Assembly: GCF_011290485.1 (NCBI RefSeq)
Contig: NZ_CP048029.1
Coordinates: 2,242,501 to 2,306,500 of the forward strand
Direction of reading: 5' to 3'
Source of the DNA: Caldichromatium japonicum
GTDB taxonomy: Bacteria > Pseudomonadota > Gammaproteobacteria > Chromatiales > Chromatiaceae
Length of the DNA: 64,000 nt
In this document: one piece after another, positions 11,055 through 20,084 of the stretch
Position numbering within the stretch: position 1 is the stretch's first letter
Layout of the letters: each line of letters starts with the position of its first letter
The notes under the pieces: generated by a model
Seen by the model: the letters and a program-made list of their open reading frames with translations, nothing else
Database searches by the model: none
What the model was told of the DNA's origin: nothing
Made by a program: the position numbers and the translations under genes

Positions 11055-11804
11055 TCAGGCCGACTCGCCCAGGCATATAGGACAAGCAGGATCGGGAGGC
11101 AAACGCACCTGTCGCCAATCGAGTCGCAAGGCATCAAACAGGATCAGCCGACCGAAGAGCGGCTCTCCGATGCCGGTCAGGATCTTGATCGCTTCGATCG
11201 CCTGGAGGCTGCCGATGACCCCAAGCAGCGGGCCCAGCACGCCGTTTGCGGTACAGGTCTCATCGAGTGCCCCCTCCTCGGGATAGAGACAGCGATAACA
11301 GGGACCACCGGGTCTGCCGCTGAAGGCCGTGAGCTGACCCTCGAAGCGGATGGCCGCACCCGAGATGAGGGGGATGGTCGCGCGATAACAGGCGGCATTG
11401 AGAGCAAAGCGGGTCGGAAAGTTGTCGCTGCAATCCAGGACGAGATCCACCCCGCTCACCAACTCAGGCAGGCTGTCCGCCCCAACCCGCCCCTCATGGA
11501 CCTCAAGCTCGACTGTGGGATTGAGCGCCGCAAGACTTCGTCGCGCTGATGCGGTCTTGGGCATGCCGATGCGCTCGGCGGTATGCAGGATCTGGCGCTG
11601 TAGATTCGAAAGCTCCACCCGATCCCCATCAACTAACACCAGACGGCCTACCCCTGCCGCGGTAAGATAGCATGCGGCCGCCGATCCTAGACCACCGAGC
11701 CCGACGATGAGCACCCGCGCCGCGCGCAGGCGTTTCTGCCCCTCGACCCCAAACTGCGGCAAGAGGATTTGGCGGCTATAGCGGATGAGTTCGTCGTCGG
11801 TCAT
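11055..11804 (-). CDS. moeB: MoeB/ThiF-family sulfur-carrier adenylyltransferase
   Basis: E1-like enzyme that adenylates the C-terminal glycine of a ubiquitin-fold sulfur carrier (MoaD or ThiS) for molybdopterin or thiamine synthesis. 249 residues. The Rossmann ATP site is GLGGLGSAAACYL at about 35-47. The following D-G-D-x-V-E-x-S-N-L-x-R-Q motif, the D-C-S-D-N loop and the two zinc cysteine pairs (CYRCL and CPIC) are all present. No rhodanese tail is attached, so it is the MoeB/ThiF short form. The molybdoenzyme SoeA in this window would need the cofactor. It is flanked downstream by 230 bp without a gene and upstream by a decayed transposase. Confidence 0.92.
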   Translation of the reverse strand: MTDDELIRYSRQILLPQFGVEGQKRLRAARVLIVGLGGLGSAAACYLTAAGVGRLVLVDGDRVELSNLQRQILHTAERIGMPKTASARRSLAALNPTVELEVHEGRVGADSLPELVSGVDLVLDCSDNFPTRFALNAACYRATIPLISGAAIRFEGQLTAFSGRPGGPCYRCLYPEEGALDETCTANGVLGPLLGVIGSLQAIEAIKILTGIGEPLFGRLILFDALRLDWRQVRLPPDPACPICLGESA

Positions 11805-11845
11805 GGTCTAGCGCCCTCAATTGGTTGGACAGAGCTTTGTAGTTC

Positions 11846-12517
11846 ATGCGGCTTCTCGCGGCACAAGCCTGCCCGGCTTCGAGGGGTGACATGAAACCTA
11901 GTTTCTCGAGATGCCAATGGGGATTGGAACGATCCCTGAACTCGCTAACGGCCTGCCGCACCGCTTCGAGGTTGCGCAAGAGACGGCCATGGATGGCCTG
12001 CTCCTTCACTGTCCGCCTCAAGCGCTCGCCGACAGTATTGGTCTGGGGCTCGGCAACCAAGGCAAAACGCCCCTCGCTCCCCCAGAGCTCGATCTGTTTC
12101 AAGCATAGGCCAAGCATAGGCCCCCATACTGGCGAACTCGCCCTGGAGCCCTTGGGCAATCGGCGGCAAGGCCGCGAAACGATTGCCGATCTTCGAGATT
12201 ATGGATAGCGATGCCGTCGGCATCGAAAGGATCGACAGCAGAAGACACCCACACCCAACCGCCTTCCAAGGTCTGGATCGAATACCGTCGCTGCCCCACC
12301 TCCATCACCCCCTCGCCGGCATCACCAGTGGTTTCCCGAGCGGATCACTCTCGCGTTCCTCGAGGCCAGCAGCCATGCCCGCCAAGGCACAATCACACCA
12401 CTGCCCAGACGACCAGCGCTTGACTGCCACCGCCGCGCAGGGTGCGCGTCCAGTCGCTCTACGCACACCAAGCAGCCCCTCCACTACCACCTCCCCAACC
12501 CCACTCTCATCGACCAT
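11846..12517 (-). pseudogene. decayed IS3-type integrase-core transposase
   Basis: Fragments of an IS3-family (rve core) transposase are spread over different minus-strand frames. About 12200-12300 encodes GGWVWVSSAVDPFDADGIAIH; about 12100-12190 NRFAALPPIAQGLQ; about 11960-12070 ALVAEPQTNTVGERLRRTVKEQ; about 11870-11930 NPHWHLEKLGFMSPLEAGQ. The order and spacing match the C-terminal half of such transposases, but the usual M-D-H-G-S-Q-Y segment has degenerated and at least two frameshifts separate the pieces. No inverted repeats were found, so the outer limits are approximate. The 250 bp between this remnant and the next gene hold no recognisable feature. Confidence 0.7.
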
Positions 12518-12771
12518 CTCCCGCTCCTTCCCCAGAGATGTCTATTTATCCCAATTTCGTGTCCAAAAGAATTGCGGGCAGGGCACAATGAGGGCTTCTA
12601 AAACAAGCAACTCCACTCTATACAGCGTTGGTCTGTATGCTTTAAGATCTGACCGCAATGAAAATTATCAATTGCCGTTCGCCAACATGAATCCTAAAGG
12701 GTGCTGCGGCAATCACTCTGTGAAAAATAAATAATAATAAGGCTAGCCGCATAGATCGGGGAGGAGTGTAC

Positions 12772-13329
12772 ATGTCGGAGTCCGAGTCTTCAGTGCGCAA
12801 GCGCCTTCCCTGGTTGATACCTATCGTGCTGTTTCTGGGAGGCGTGGTCTTCGTTTGGGCCTTGGACTTCGGGATCAAGGTGACCAATACCCTCGAGTTC
12901 TGCACCTCATGTCACACGATGCAGACCAACTTCGAGGAGTACAAGGAATCCCGTCACTACAAAAACCGCTCAGGCGTCCAGGCCACCTGCGCCGACTGTC
13001 ATGTCCCCAAGGTGCTTGGGCCCAAGCTGGTCACCAAGTTCGTGGCGGCCAAGGATGTCTATCACGAAATCATGGGGACCATCGACACCCCCGAGAAGTT
13101 TGAGGCCAGGCGCTGGTATCTGGCCAACCTGGTCTGGAAACGCATGGAGGCGAGCGACTCGCGCGAGTGCCGTTCCTGCCACGATTACGGCGACATGGAC
13201 CTTTCTGAGCAAAACCGCTCGGCGCGCAGCCGGCATGCGGCGGCCCAGGACAAGGGCCAGACCTGTATCGAGTGTCACAAAGGGGTCGTGCACCAGCTGC
13301 CGACCGAGCCTGAGACGAGCGCACCTTGA
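12772..13329 (+). CDS. NapC/NirT-type tetraheme cytochrome c
   Basis: Membrane-anchored cytochrome that in this family oxidises quinol and passes electrons to periplasmic partners. 185 residues from the ATG at 12772, preceded by a strong GGGGAGG ribosome site; a GTG six bases earlier is less likely. One N-terminal membrane helix (about 10-35) precedes four CXXCH haem sites: CTSCH near 44, CADCH near 73, CRSCH near 133 and CIECH near 165. The spacing and the second-ligand histidines ([17 protein letters not shown]) fit the NapC/NirT family. It precedes an ankyrin protein and fccAB on the same strand, so it may link the quinone pool with sulfide oxidation; this is inference from position. Confidence 0.9.
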   Translation: MSESESSVRKRLPWLIPIVLFLGGVVFVWALDFGIKVTNTLEFCTSCHTMQTNFEEYKESRHYKNRSGVQATCADCHVPKVLGPKLVTKFVAAKDVYHEIMGTIDTPEKFEARRWYLANLVWKRMEASDSRECRSCHDYGDMDLSEQNRSARSRHAAAQDKGQTCIECHKGVVHQLPTEPETSAP

Positions 13330-13349
13330 TCAAAATCGCTGAGGTCGCT

Positions 13350-14321
13350 ATGGACCCGCGCCCGCCTAGTCTTAAGCTGCTTTTGTTGATCGGGGGCCTT
13401 TTGGCTGCGGTTATCCTGCCTTCGGGTGCCGCCGAAAAGGACCTGGATACCGAGCTGCGTCTGACCGTCATGGTCGGCGATACCGAGACCGCCGCCAGAT
13501 TGCTCGATCAAGGGGCGCATGTCGATGCGCCCAACCCATTCGGCAAGACAGCGCTCATGTTTGCGGTCGAGGGAGGAGATCTCGCGACCGTATCCCTCCT
13601 CCTGAGCCGTGGAGCCGATGTCAATGCGCGGACGGTCGCTGGCTGCACGCCCCTGACCTTTGCAGCCGAGGCCGGACATATGGGGATCAGTGCCTTGCTG
13701 CTGGAGCGCGGCGCCCATCTCCATGACCGTACCCGCGCCGGCTGGGATGCCTTGATGATCGCAGCGCGCAACGGCTATCCCGAGATCGTCGAGCAGTTGT
13801 TGTTCAAGGGCGCAGACCCCAAGGCCGCCGATCGCGATGGCCGCACCGCCCTGATGCAGGCCGCGGCCAAGGGTCAGATTGCTGTCTTGCCCCTCTTGGT
13901 CAAGGGCGGCGCGGAGCTTGAGGCGCGCGACAAACAAGGGGCCACGGCGTTTCTCATCGCCGCCGATCAGGGACAGGTGGATGCCATCTCGACCCTGACC
14001 GAGCTCGGGGCCCGCCTGGATGCTCAGGATGGGATGGGCTCGACCGCCTTACACCTGGCGATCGGGCACAGTCACGCCGCAGCGGTGGAGCGCTTGCTCG
14101 CCCTGGGTGCCGACCCCAACCAGGCCGATCAGGAAGGAGTGACTCCATTGATGGAGGCAGTTGCCGCCGGTCACCTGGAGATGATCGATTGGCTGCTCGC
14201 AGCGGGGGCCCGCGTCGATCTCAAGGACAAGGCCGGGCGCACCGCTGCCGACATCGCTGCCCACATGGGCAAGACGCAGGTCCTGGAGCGTCTAGCGTTT
14301 CCCCCTGCCAACCCCCTGTGA
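13350..14321 (+). CDS. exported ankyrin-repeat protein
   Basis: 323 residues from the ATG at 13350, which has GAGGT upstream; a TTG at 13326 would overlap the cytochrome gene. A signal peptide (hydrophobic [14 protein letters not shown], cleavage near PSGAAEKD) is followed by about eight to nine ankyrin repeats of 33 residues (recurring [40 protein letters not shown]), ending at [12 protein letters not shown]. Ankyrin arrays bind protein partners, so this is probably a periplasmic scaffold or assembly factor. It is directly downstream of the tetraheme cytochrome and 126 bp upstream of fccA. The partner is unknown. Confidence 0.88.
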   Translation: MDPRPPSLKLLLLIGGLLAAVILPSGAAEKDLDTELRLTVMVGDTETAARLLDQGAHVDAPNPFGKTALMFAVEGGDLATVSLLLSRGADVNARTVAGCTPLTFAAEAGHMGISALLLERGAHLHDRTRAGWDALMIAARNGYPEIVEQLLFKGADPKAADRDGRTALMQAAAKGQIAVLPLLVKGGAELEARDKQGATAFLIAADQGQVDAISTLTELGARLDAQDGMGSTALHLAIGHSHAAAVERLLALGADPNQADQEGVTPLMEAVAAGHLEMIDWLLAAGARVDLKDKAGRTAADIAAHMGKTQVLERLAFPPANPL

Positions 14322-14447
14322 AAGGACCCCACTCTGATGCCGATTAACCTGCGGCTATTCATCAATAACAACCCCATTGGGTCAGCGGATGGGATGCCTT
14401 GATCCTTGTCATAAAACCTGAATACCAAAAAGGAGAGGAGCTACACC

Positions 14448-15047
14448 ATGACACAGCACCCTGTGCGACTTTTATTCGCAACCTGTCTGATTGCACTTGG
14501 AGGCATCTCCAAGGCTGGAGCCGAGCCGAGCCCTGAGATACTGGCCAACAATTGCGCTGGCTGTCACGGGACCTACGGCAATAGCCTAGGCCCGGCCTCG
14601 CCGTCCATTGCGGCCATGGACCCCAAGGTCTTCGTCGAGGTCATGGAGGGGTTCAAGAGTGGCGAGATCGCCTCGACCATCATGGGGCGCATCGCCAAGG
14701 GCTATACCAAGGAAGACTTCGAAAAGATGGCCGGTTATTTCAAGCAGCAGACCTATCAGCCAGCCAAGCAGGACTTTGACAAGGCCCTTGCCAAGAAAGG
14801 GGCTAAGCTCCACGAAAAGTATTGCGAGAAGTGCCATACCGAGGGCGGAAAGCCGCTGGCCGAGGAGGAAGACTATCACATCCTCGCCGGTCAATGGACG
14901 CCCTATCTGCGCTATACCATGTCTGACTTTCGCGCCGACCGCAGACCGATCGAAAAAAAGATGAAGACCAAGCTCGATGAGCTGCTCAAGGCCGAGGGCG
15001 AGAAAGGGCTCGATGCGCTATTCGCCTTCTATGCCAGCCAGCAATAA
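14448..15047 (+). CDS. fccA: flavocytochrome c sulfide dehydrogenase, dihaem cytochrome subunit
   Basis: Periplasmic dihaem cytochrome that accepts electrons from the FccB flavin during sulfide oxidation. 199 residues. A signal peptide ([18 protein letters not shown]) precedes two CXXCH sites, CAGCH near 36 and CEKCH near 126, one in each of two tandem cytochrome folds; candidate Met ligands lie downstream of each (e.g. [10 protein letters not shown] and [12 protein letters not shown]). The start has a strong upstream AGGAGAGGAG. fccB begins 18 bases after the stop, the standard operon order. Confidence 0.93.
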   Translation: MTQHPVRLLFATCLIALGGISKAGAEPSPEILANNCAGCHGTYGNSLGPASPSIAAMDPKVFVEVMEGFKSGEIASTIMGRIAKGYTKEDFEKMAGYFKQQTYQPAKQDFDKALAKKGAKLHEKYCEKCHTEGGKPLAEEEDYHILAGQWTPYLRYTMSDFRADRRPIEKKMKTKLDELLKAEGEKGLDALFAFYASQQ

Positions 15048-15065
15048 CCCCGGAGGTCAGATACC

Positions 15066-16358
15066 ATGGCTTTGAACAGACGCGACTTTTTGAAGGTCTC
15101 TGGCGCCCTAGCCGCGGGTGGGCTGTTGGGCTTTCCCTATCTTGCGCTTGGCGCTGAGCGTCGGGTCGTGGTCGTCGGCGGCGGCACCGGGGGGGCGACT
15201 GCAGCAAAATATCTCAAGCTCGCCGATCCTGACCTCGATGTCACTCTGATCGAACCCAACCCCTTCTACTACACCTGTTACATGAGTAACGAGGTGATCG
15301 GCGGCGAACGCAGCCTCGAATCGCTCAAGGTCGGCTATGATGGGCTTAAGGCCCGCGGCGTCCAAGTCGTGCAAGATACCGCGGTGGCGATCGACCCAGA
15401 GAACAAGGTCGTCAAGACCGCAGGCGGCGCTGAGTTCAGCTATGACCGCTGCGTGGTCTCGCCCGGTATCGAGCTCATCCATCACAAGATCGTGGGGCAT
15501 AGCGAAGAGAACTTGCAAAAGATGCCCCACGCTTGGAAGGCGGGTGAGCAGACCGAGCTTCTGCGCAAACAAATCGAGGCCATGCCCGACGGCGGGGTGG
15601 TGATCATCGCCCCGCCTGCCGCTCCCTTCCGCTGCCCGCCCGGGCCCTATGAGCGCGCCAGCCAGATCGCCCATTATCTGAAGGCCCACAAACCCAAGTC
15701 GAAGGTCATCATCCTTGATGCCAGCGATAAGTTTTCCAAACAGGCCCAATTCATCAAGGGCTGGGAGCGGCTCTATGGCTATGGCAGCGAAAACGCCCTG
15801 ATCGAATGGCGCCCGGGGCCGGATTCTGCGGTCACCAAGGTTGATCCAAATGAGATGACGGTCGAGACCGCTTTCGGTGACACCGTCAAAGGCGATGTGA
15901 TCAATCTCATCTGTCCGCAGCGCGCCGGTGCGATCGCCCAGGCCGCAGGATTGACCAACGAGGCGGGCTGGTGTCCAGTCGATGTGCGGACCTTCGAGTC
16001 CAAGATCCATAAGGACATCCATGTCATCGGCGATGCCTGTGCTGCTGTCCCCATGCCTAAATCCGGCTATTCTGCCAATAGCCAGGCCAAGGTCGCAGCG
16101 GCGGCGATCGTCGCCATGCTCAAGGGTGAAGAACCTGGGACACCGTCATATCTCAATACCTGCTATTCGATCCTGGCCCCGAACTATGGGATCTCGATTG
16201 CGGCTATCTATCGCCTGAACGCCGAAGGCTCAGCGATCGAGGCCGTACCCGACTCGGGCGGCATCACCCCCGTCGATGCCCCCGATTGGGTGCTCGAACG
16301 CGAGGCCCAGTATGCCCATAGCTGGTATCACAACATCGTGCACGACTCCTTCGGTTGA
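15066..16358 (+). CDS. fccB: flavocytochrome c sulfide dehydrogenase, flavoprotein subunit
   Basis: FAD-containing subunit that oxidises sulfide in the periplasm. 430 residues. The N-terminus carries a Tat signal ([16 protein letters not shown]), consistent with export of a folded FAD protein that could carry FccA along. The dinucleotide fold starts at [19 protein letters not shown] near 35. Two conserved cysteines expected to form the redox-active disulfide near FAD are in [11 protein letters not shown] (near 188) and NLICPQRAG (near 283). A second FAD contact is HVIGDAC near 320. The C-terminal flavocytochrome-binding domain is complete. A clear terminator follows at 16390-16413. Confidence 0.95.
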   Translation: MALNRRDFLKVSGALAAGGLLGFPYLALGAERRVVVVGGGTGGATAAKYLKLADPDLDVTLIEPNPFYYTCYMSNEVIGGERSLESLKVGYDGLKARGVQVVQDTAVAIDPENKVVKTAGGAEFSYDRCVVSPGIELIHHKIVGHSEENLQKMPHAWKAGEQTELLRKQIEAMPDGGVVIIAPPAAPFRCPPGPYERASQIAHYLKAHKPKSKVIILDASDKFSKQAQFIKGWERLYGYGSENALIEWRPGPDSAVTKVDPNEMTVETAFGDTVKGDVINLICPQRAGAIAQAAGLTNEAGWCPVDVRTFESKIHKDIHVIGDACAAVPMPKSGYSANSQAKVAAAAIVAMLKGEEPGTPSYLNTCYSILAPNYGISIAAIYRLNAEGSAIEAVPDSGGITPVDAPDWVLEREAQYAHSWYHNIVHDSFG

Positions 16359-16389
16359 TCGCCGTCGGATGTGCATCGTCTCAACTGCA

Positions 16390-16413
16390 AAGGGGCCGCA
16401 AGGCCCCTTTTTT
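16390..16413 (+). terminator. rho-independent terminator of the fccAB operon
   Basis: An 8-bp perfect stem (AAGGGGCC/GGCCCCTT) with a GCAA tetraloop is followed by a run of six T. It lies 31 bp past the fccB stop. Confidence 0.9.
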
Positions 16414-16486
16414 GTTCCCTGCCCCGAGGAGGGCATGACAGACCCTGATGCCCTAGCGCGGGCGTTATCCTGTATGGAAGATCGGC

Positions 16487-17251
16487 ATGACCAAGAGATT
16501 TCACACCTCTCTCCAAGCCCTCATCTATTTGATCCTGACCGGCGCTGCCTTGTTTGCGGTGCGACCAGGTGCAGCGGAGGATACTATGGCGGACCAACGC
16601 AACCGTTTGGTGAACCTGATCCAGCTTGAGGTGCGGGCGACGGCCCAAGAGCTCGGATTCGACCGACTCAATCCCGAGGTCGAGCGGGCACTGCGCACCG
16701 TACCACGCGAGCGCTTCGTCCCCGAGTCCGAGCGCGCCCTGGCCTATATCAACTCGCCCTTGCCCATCGGTCAGGGCCAGACCATCTCCCAGCCCTATAT
16801 CGTCGCTATCATGACCCAATTGCTCGGCATCAAGGCCGGTGACCGGGTCTATGAGCTGGGCACGGGCTCGGGCTATCAGGCAGCGGTGTTGGCCGAGATG
16901 GGGGTTGAGGTCTATACGGTAGAGATCGTCCCTGAGCTTGCCGAGCGCGCAGCCAAGACCCTGGAGTCCCTGGGTCATGGCGACCGCGTCCAGGTACGCG
17001 CTGGCGATGGCTGGCTCGGTTGGCCAGAGGCCGCCCCTTTTGATGGGATCATTGTCACTGCAGCGGCACCGCGCATCCCCCGCCAGCTCGTCGAACAGCT
17101 CAAGCCCAATGGCCGCCTGGTGATCCCCATGGGACCTGCCGAGCGGACCCAGGAGCTGGTGGTCTATACGCGCAATGAACAGGGGGATTTGGTGCGGCGC
17201 GATATCTTGCCAGTGCGCTTCGTGCCGGTCACCGGGCCGATTGCGCCATAA
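16487..17251 (+). CDS. pcm: exported protein-L-isoaspartate O-methyltransferase
   Basis: Methylates isoaspartyl residues of aged proteins using S-adenosylmethionine. 254 residues. The catalytic fold is complete: RERFVPESERALAYINSPLPIG near 77, the pre-motif QTISQPYIVAIM, the SAM loop ELGTGSGYQAAVL near 123, and DGIIVTAAAP near 186. It differs from ordinary Pcm by a clear N-terminal signal-like segment (ALIYLILTGAALFAVRPGAAE), predicting export or membrane attachment, where SAM is not expected to be available. Either the helix only anchors the enzyme or the protein has another periplasmic role. It is separated from fccAB by a terminator, so it is transcribed independently. Confidence 0.85.
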   Translation: MTKRFHTSLQALIYLILTGAALFAVRPGAAEDTMADQRNRLVNLIQLEVRATAQELGFDRLNPEVERALRTVPRERFVPESERALAYINSPLPIGQGQTISQPYIVAIMTQLLGIKAGDRVYELGTGSGYQAAVLAEMGVEVYTVEIVPELAERAAKTLESLGHGDRVQVRAGDGWLGWPEAAPFDGIIVTAAAPRIPRQLVEQLKPNGRLVIPMGPAERTQELVVYTRNEQGDLVRRDILPVRFVPVTGPIAP

Positions 17252-17275
17252 AAAAGGCCCGGCGGGCGCCGGGCC
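17250..17275. terminator. bidirectional terminator between pcm and ubiX
   Basis: An 8-bp GC-rich perfect stem (GGCCCGGC/GCCGGGCC, 4-base loop) overlaps the pcm stop codon and is preceded by six A. On the minus strand this gives a stem followed by TTTTTT, a good terminator for the mpl-ubiX transcript. On the plus strand the tail (AAATT) is weak. Confidence 0.75.
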
Positions 17276-17341
17276 AAATTACCACCAAAGGAGGATGGAG
17301 GAGTGCACTGGAGCCGAGAGCTTCAGTACATCACCAGTTTC

Positions 17342-18013
17342 TTATTTAGCCAGGCCTTTGTCAACCCCAATTTTTTGCTCCTCCCCCGAATCCTCATCGC
17401 CCCAGCGCTGGATCAGGGCGTGTGGAACATGCAGATGATCCAAGACCCGTGCGACCACAAAATCGACCAGGTCCTCAATGCGTTGCGGCCGGTGATAAAA
17501 GCCTGGGTTGGCCGGCAGGATGGTCGCACCGGCCTGGGCGAGGGAGAGCATGTTGTGGAGATGGATCAGCGACAATGGGGTCTCGCGTACCACTAGGATC
17601 AGAGGCCGGCGTTCCTTGAGCGCAACATCTGCGGCGCGTTCGATCAATGAGTTCGATAGCCCGGCGGCCAGGCGCCCGAGGGTACCTGTGGTGCAAGGGC
17701 AGATCGCCATCGCCTCTGGGGGGTGGCTGCCGCTGGCCACCGGAGCCGTCCAGTCCTGACGCCCGAAGACCCGTAAGCGCTCTGGTGCAACGCCCAGGTA
17801 TTCGCGCAAAAAGGCCTCCGCCTCCTTGGGGCGGGCAGGGAGATTGAGCCCGGTCTCCATACGGATAACCATCTGGGCGGCGCTCGAGACCATGAGATAG
17901 ACCCGGCTGTCTGCCTGGATCAGGCATTCGAGCAGCCGCAATCCATAACAGGCACCCGAGGCGCCAGTCATGGCGAGGGCGATGGTGCGCGGGGCGCTCG
18001 GCTCAGTTGGCAT
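17342..18013 (-). CDS. ubiX: flavin prenyltransferase UbiX
   Basis: Attaches a dimethylallyl unit to FMN to make the prenyl-FMN cofactor for UbiD in ubiquinone synthesis. 223 residues from the ATG at 18011-18013. The FMN site [17 protein letters not shown] is near the N-terminus, followed by the VSSAAQMV segment, [26 protein letters not shown] near 105, and [22 protein letters not shown] near 133. The start overlaps the mpl stop by 11 bases. A bidirectional terminator lies 67 bp downstream. Confidence 0.95.
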   Translation of the reverse strand: MPTEPSAPRTIALAMTGASGACYGLRLLECLIQADSRVYLMVSSAAQMVIRMETGLNLPARPKEAEAFLREYLGVAPERLRVFGRQDWTAPVASGSHPPEAMAICPCTTGTLGRLAAGLSNSLIERAADVALKERRPLILVVRETPLSLIHLHNMLSLAQAGATILPANPGFYHRPQRIEDLVDFVVARVLDHLHVPHALIQRWGDEDSGEEQKIGVDKGLAK

Positions 18014-19367
18014 CGAGGGCGCGCAGTGCATCAAGCAGACGCTGATGGATACCGCCGAAGCCGCCGTTGCTCATGATCAGGATCTGATCCCCCGGCCGGC
18101 TATCGGCGACGAGCTGTTCGACGAGGGCAGCGATAGACACATGGACCCGAAGCCGCTCCCCAAGCCGAGCGAGGACCTGCGCCGCATCCCAGCCTAAGTC
18201 CGGCGGGGCATAGAAATAGACCCGATCGGCAGTGCTCAAGGCATCAGCAAGGGTGGCGTTATGAATACCCGAACGCATGGTATTAGAGCGCGGCTCGAGC
18301 ACGGCGATGAGACGCCGCTCGCCCACCCGCTGGCGCAGGGCGGCGAGGGTCACAGCGATCGCGGTCGGGTGATGGGCGAAGTCATCAAAGACGCGGATAC
18401 CCGAGACCTCGCCGCGCAGCTCCAGGCGCCGCTTGACCCCCTGGAAGCGGCTAAGTGCCTGGCACACAACCTCTGGCTCGATCCCAACATGGGCAGCCCC
18501 TGCCAGGACCGCCAGCGCATTGCGCATATTGTGCTCGCCGAGCAGCCCCCACCCCACGGTTCCGACCGCCCTACCCTGATGCAACATCCGAAAGCGCGCG
18601 CCATCGGCGGTCAGGGGTTCGGCTTGCCAGTCGCCGCCCGGCCCGAAGGTCGTCTGCGGCGTCCAGCAGCCCTGGGTGAGCACTGCCGTGATCGCTGGGT
18701 CTCGGGCGGGATGGATGATCAGACCGCTGCCTGGGACGGTGCGGACCAGATGATGGAACTGATGCTGGATCTGCCCAAGATCCTTGAAGATGTCTGCATG
18801 ATCGAACTCAAGATTGTTGATGATCAGGGTCTTGGGGCCGTAATGCACGAACTTGGAGCGCTTATCGAAGAAGGCAGTGTCATATTCATCTGCCTCGACG
18901 ACGAAATGCCGCCCCTCTCCCAAGCGCGTCGAGACGCCAAAGTCCTGAGGGACGCCGCCGATCAAAAAGCCCGGAGCAAGCCCTGCCTGATCCAAGATCC
19001 AGGCGAGCATGCTCGCGGTTGTGGTCTTGCCGTGGGTCCCGGAAACCGCCAAGACCCAGCGCCCTTGCAATACGAAGTTGCGCAGCCATTCTGGACCCGA
19101 GCAATAGGACAATCCGCGATCGAGAAGCGCCTCGACCACCGGCTGACCGCGCCTCATGGCGTTGCCGACGACGACCAGATCGGGTGTGGGATCGAGCTGT
19201 ACAGCGTCATAGCCCTCGTGCAGCGCGATCCCAGCCGCAGCAAGCTGATCGCTCATCGGCGGATAGACATTGGCGTCCGAGCCTGTGACCCGATGGCCAA
19301 GCGCGCGCGCCAAGAGCGCGATCCCACCCATGAAGGTGCCGCAGATACCGAGGATATGGATATGCAT
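18003..19367 (-). CDS. mpl: UDP-MurNAc:L-Ala-gamma-D-Glu-meso-DAP ligase
   Basis: Murein-tripeptide recycling ligase, cytoplasmic, Mur-ligase family. 454 residues. [20 protein letters not shown] opens the N-terminal Rossmann domain; the ATP site is [13 protein letters not shown] near 111; the Mpl-typical [17 protein letters not shown] lies near 160, the N-N-L-E-F-D-H-A-D motif near 187 and the C-terminal [10 protein letters not shown] near 330. These marks separate it from MurC. It overlaps ubiX. Confidence 0.95.
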   Translation of the reverse strand: MHIHILGICGTFMGGIALLARALGHRVTGSDANVYPPMSDQLAAAGIALHEGYDAVQLDPTPDLVVVGNAMRRGQPVVEALLDRGLSYCSGPEWLRNFVLQGRWVLAVSGTHGKTTTASMLAWILDQAGLAPGFLIGGVPQDFGVSTRLGEGRHFVVEADEYDTAFFDKRSKFVHYGPKTLIINNLEFDHADIFKDLGQIQHQFHHLVRTVPGSGLIIHPARDPAITAVLTQGCWTPQTTFGPGGDWQAEPLTADGARFRMLHQGRAVGTVGWGLLGEHNMRNALAVLAGAAHVGIEPEVVCQALSRFQGVKRRLELRGEVSGIRVFDDFAHHPTAIAVTLAALRQRVGERRLIAVLEPRSNTMRSGIHNATLADALSTADRVYFYAPPDLGWDAAQVLARLGERLRVHVSIAALVEQLVADSRPGDQILIMSNGGFGGIHQRLLDALRALDAN

Positions 19368-19392
19368 ACGAGGATCCGAAGAGGACTGGGGC

Positions 19393-19908
19393 CTAAGCGG
19401 TGCCGAACAGCCCGGTGATCACGGTGACGACGAGGATCTGAAAGGCCAGCGCAATGGCGGTGCCCTGACCCAGGGTGATCGAGAAGGTATGCCGCAAGAT
19501 GTGTCCAGTCACCAGGATCCCCCAGACCAAGAGACCAAGCAATATAAAGGCGCCGAGTGCTACCAAGGCGCTCCCCCGCCCACCGACCAGATTGAGTAGC
19601 AGCGGCGGGATCGCAGTCAGACCAATGACCACCCGGCTGCCTAGCAGCGCTGTGGATGCCTGTAAGAAACGCGCAGGATGCTTGAGCAAAACGAGCGCAG
19701 CGTAGAGCCCAGCGAGTAGGAGCGCGAGCTCGGCGCCGCTTTGCAATAGGCTAACCAATCCGGGGACACCAGCTGTAATCCCCACCAGGGTGCCCACGAC
19801 GAGATCGACGACCATGATAAGGATCAGAAGCGCATCTGAGGGGGGAATCTCTTGCGGTCGGCGGCGCAATAAGCAAAGCTCAACAAAGAATTGGATCAGT
19901 ACCCACAC
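19393..19908 (-). CDS. integral membrane protein, unknown function
   Basis: 171 residues with four to five predicted membrane helices: about 25-47, 55-75, 82-104, 108-130 and 145-168. No catalytic motif is visible and I do not recognise the family; a Yip1-like fold is possible from the helix pattern but unsupported. It lies 25 bp upstream of mpl on the same strand and may be co-transcribed with mpl-ubiX. Confidence 0.7.
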   Translation of the reverse strand: MWVLIQFFVELCLLRRRPQEIPPSDALLILIMVVDLVVGTLVGITAGVPGLVSLLQSGAELALLLAGLYAALVLLKHPARFLQASTALLGSRVVIGLTAIPPLLLNLVGGRGSALVALGAFILLGLLVWGILVTGHILRHTFSITLGQGTAIALAFQILVVTVITGLFGTA

Positions 19909-20084
19909 ACCTGGGTTCTCGATGTCATCAGCATGGGCTTAATGATAACCCCAGTGCCTGCAAATACCGAGTGTAGTTATAGCCTTTGCCGGCCCTCAGT
20001 GGATAGAATGGTTCCATCCTTGTCGAGAGGCACTGGCCCACCCGAGCCAGGCCCTCTCCTTGAGCCTTGCCGAAAAGATCCGCG

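Noticed and set aside
15108-16022. 304-codon minus-strand frame opposite fccB
   Set aside because: Shadow of fccB, which has complete motifs and a Tat signal.
18261-19418. 385-codon plus-strand frame opposite mpl
   Set aside because: Shadow of mpl; no plausible protein features.
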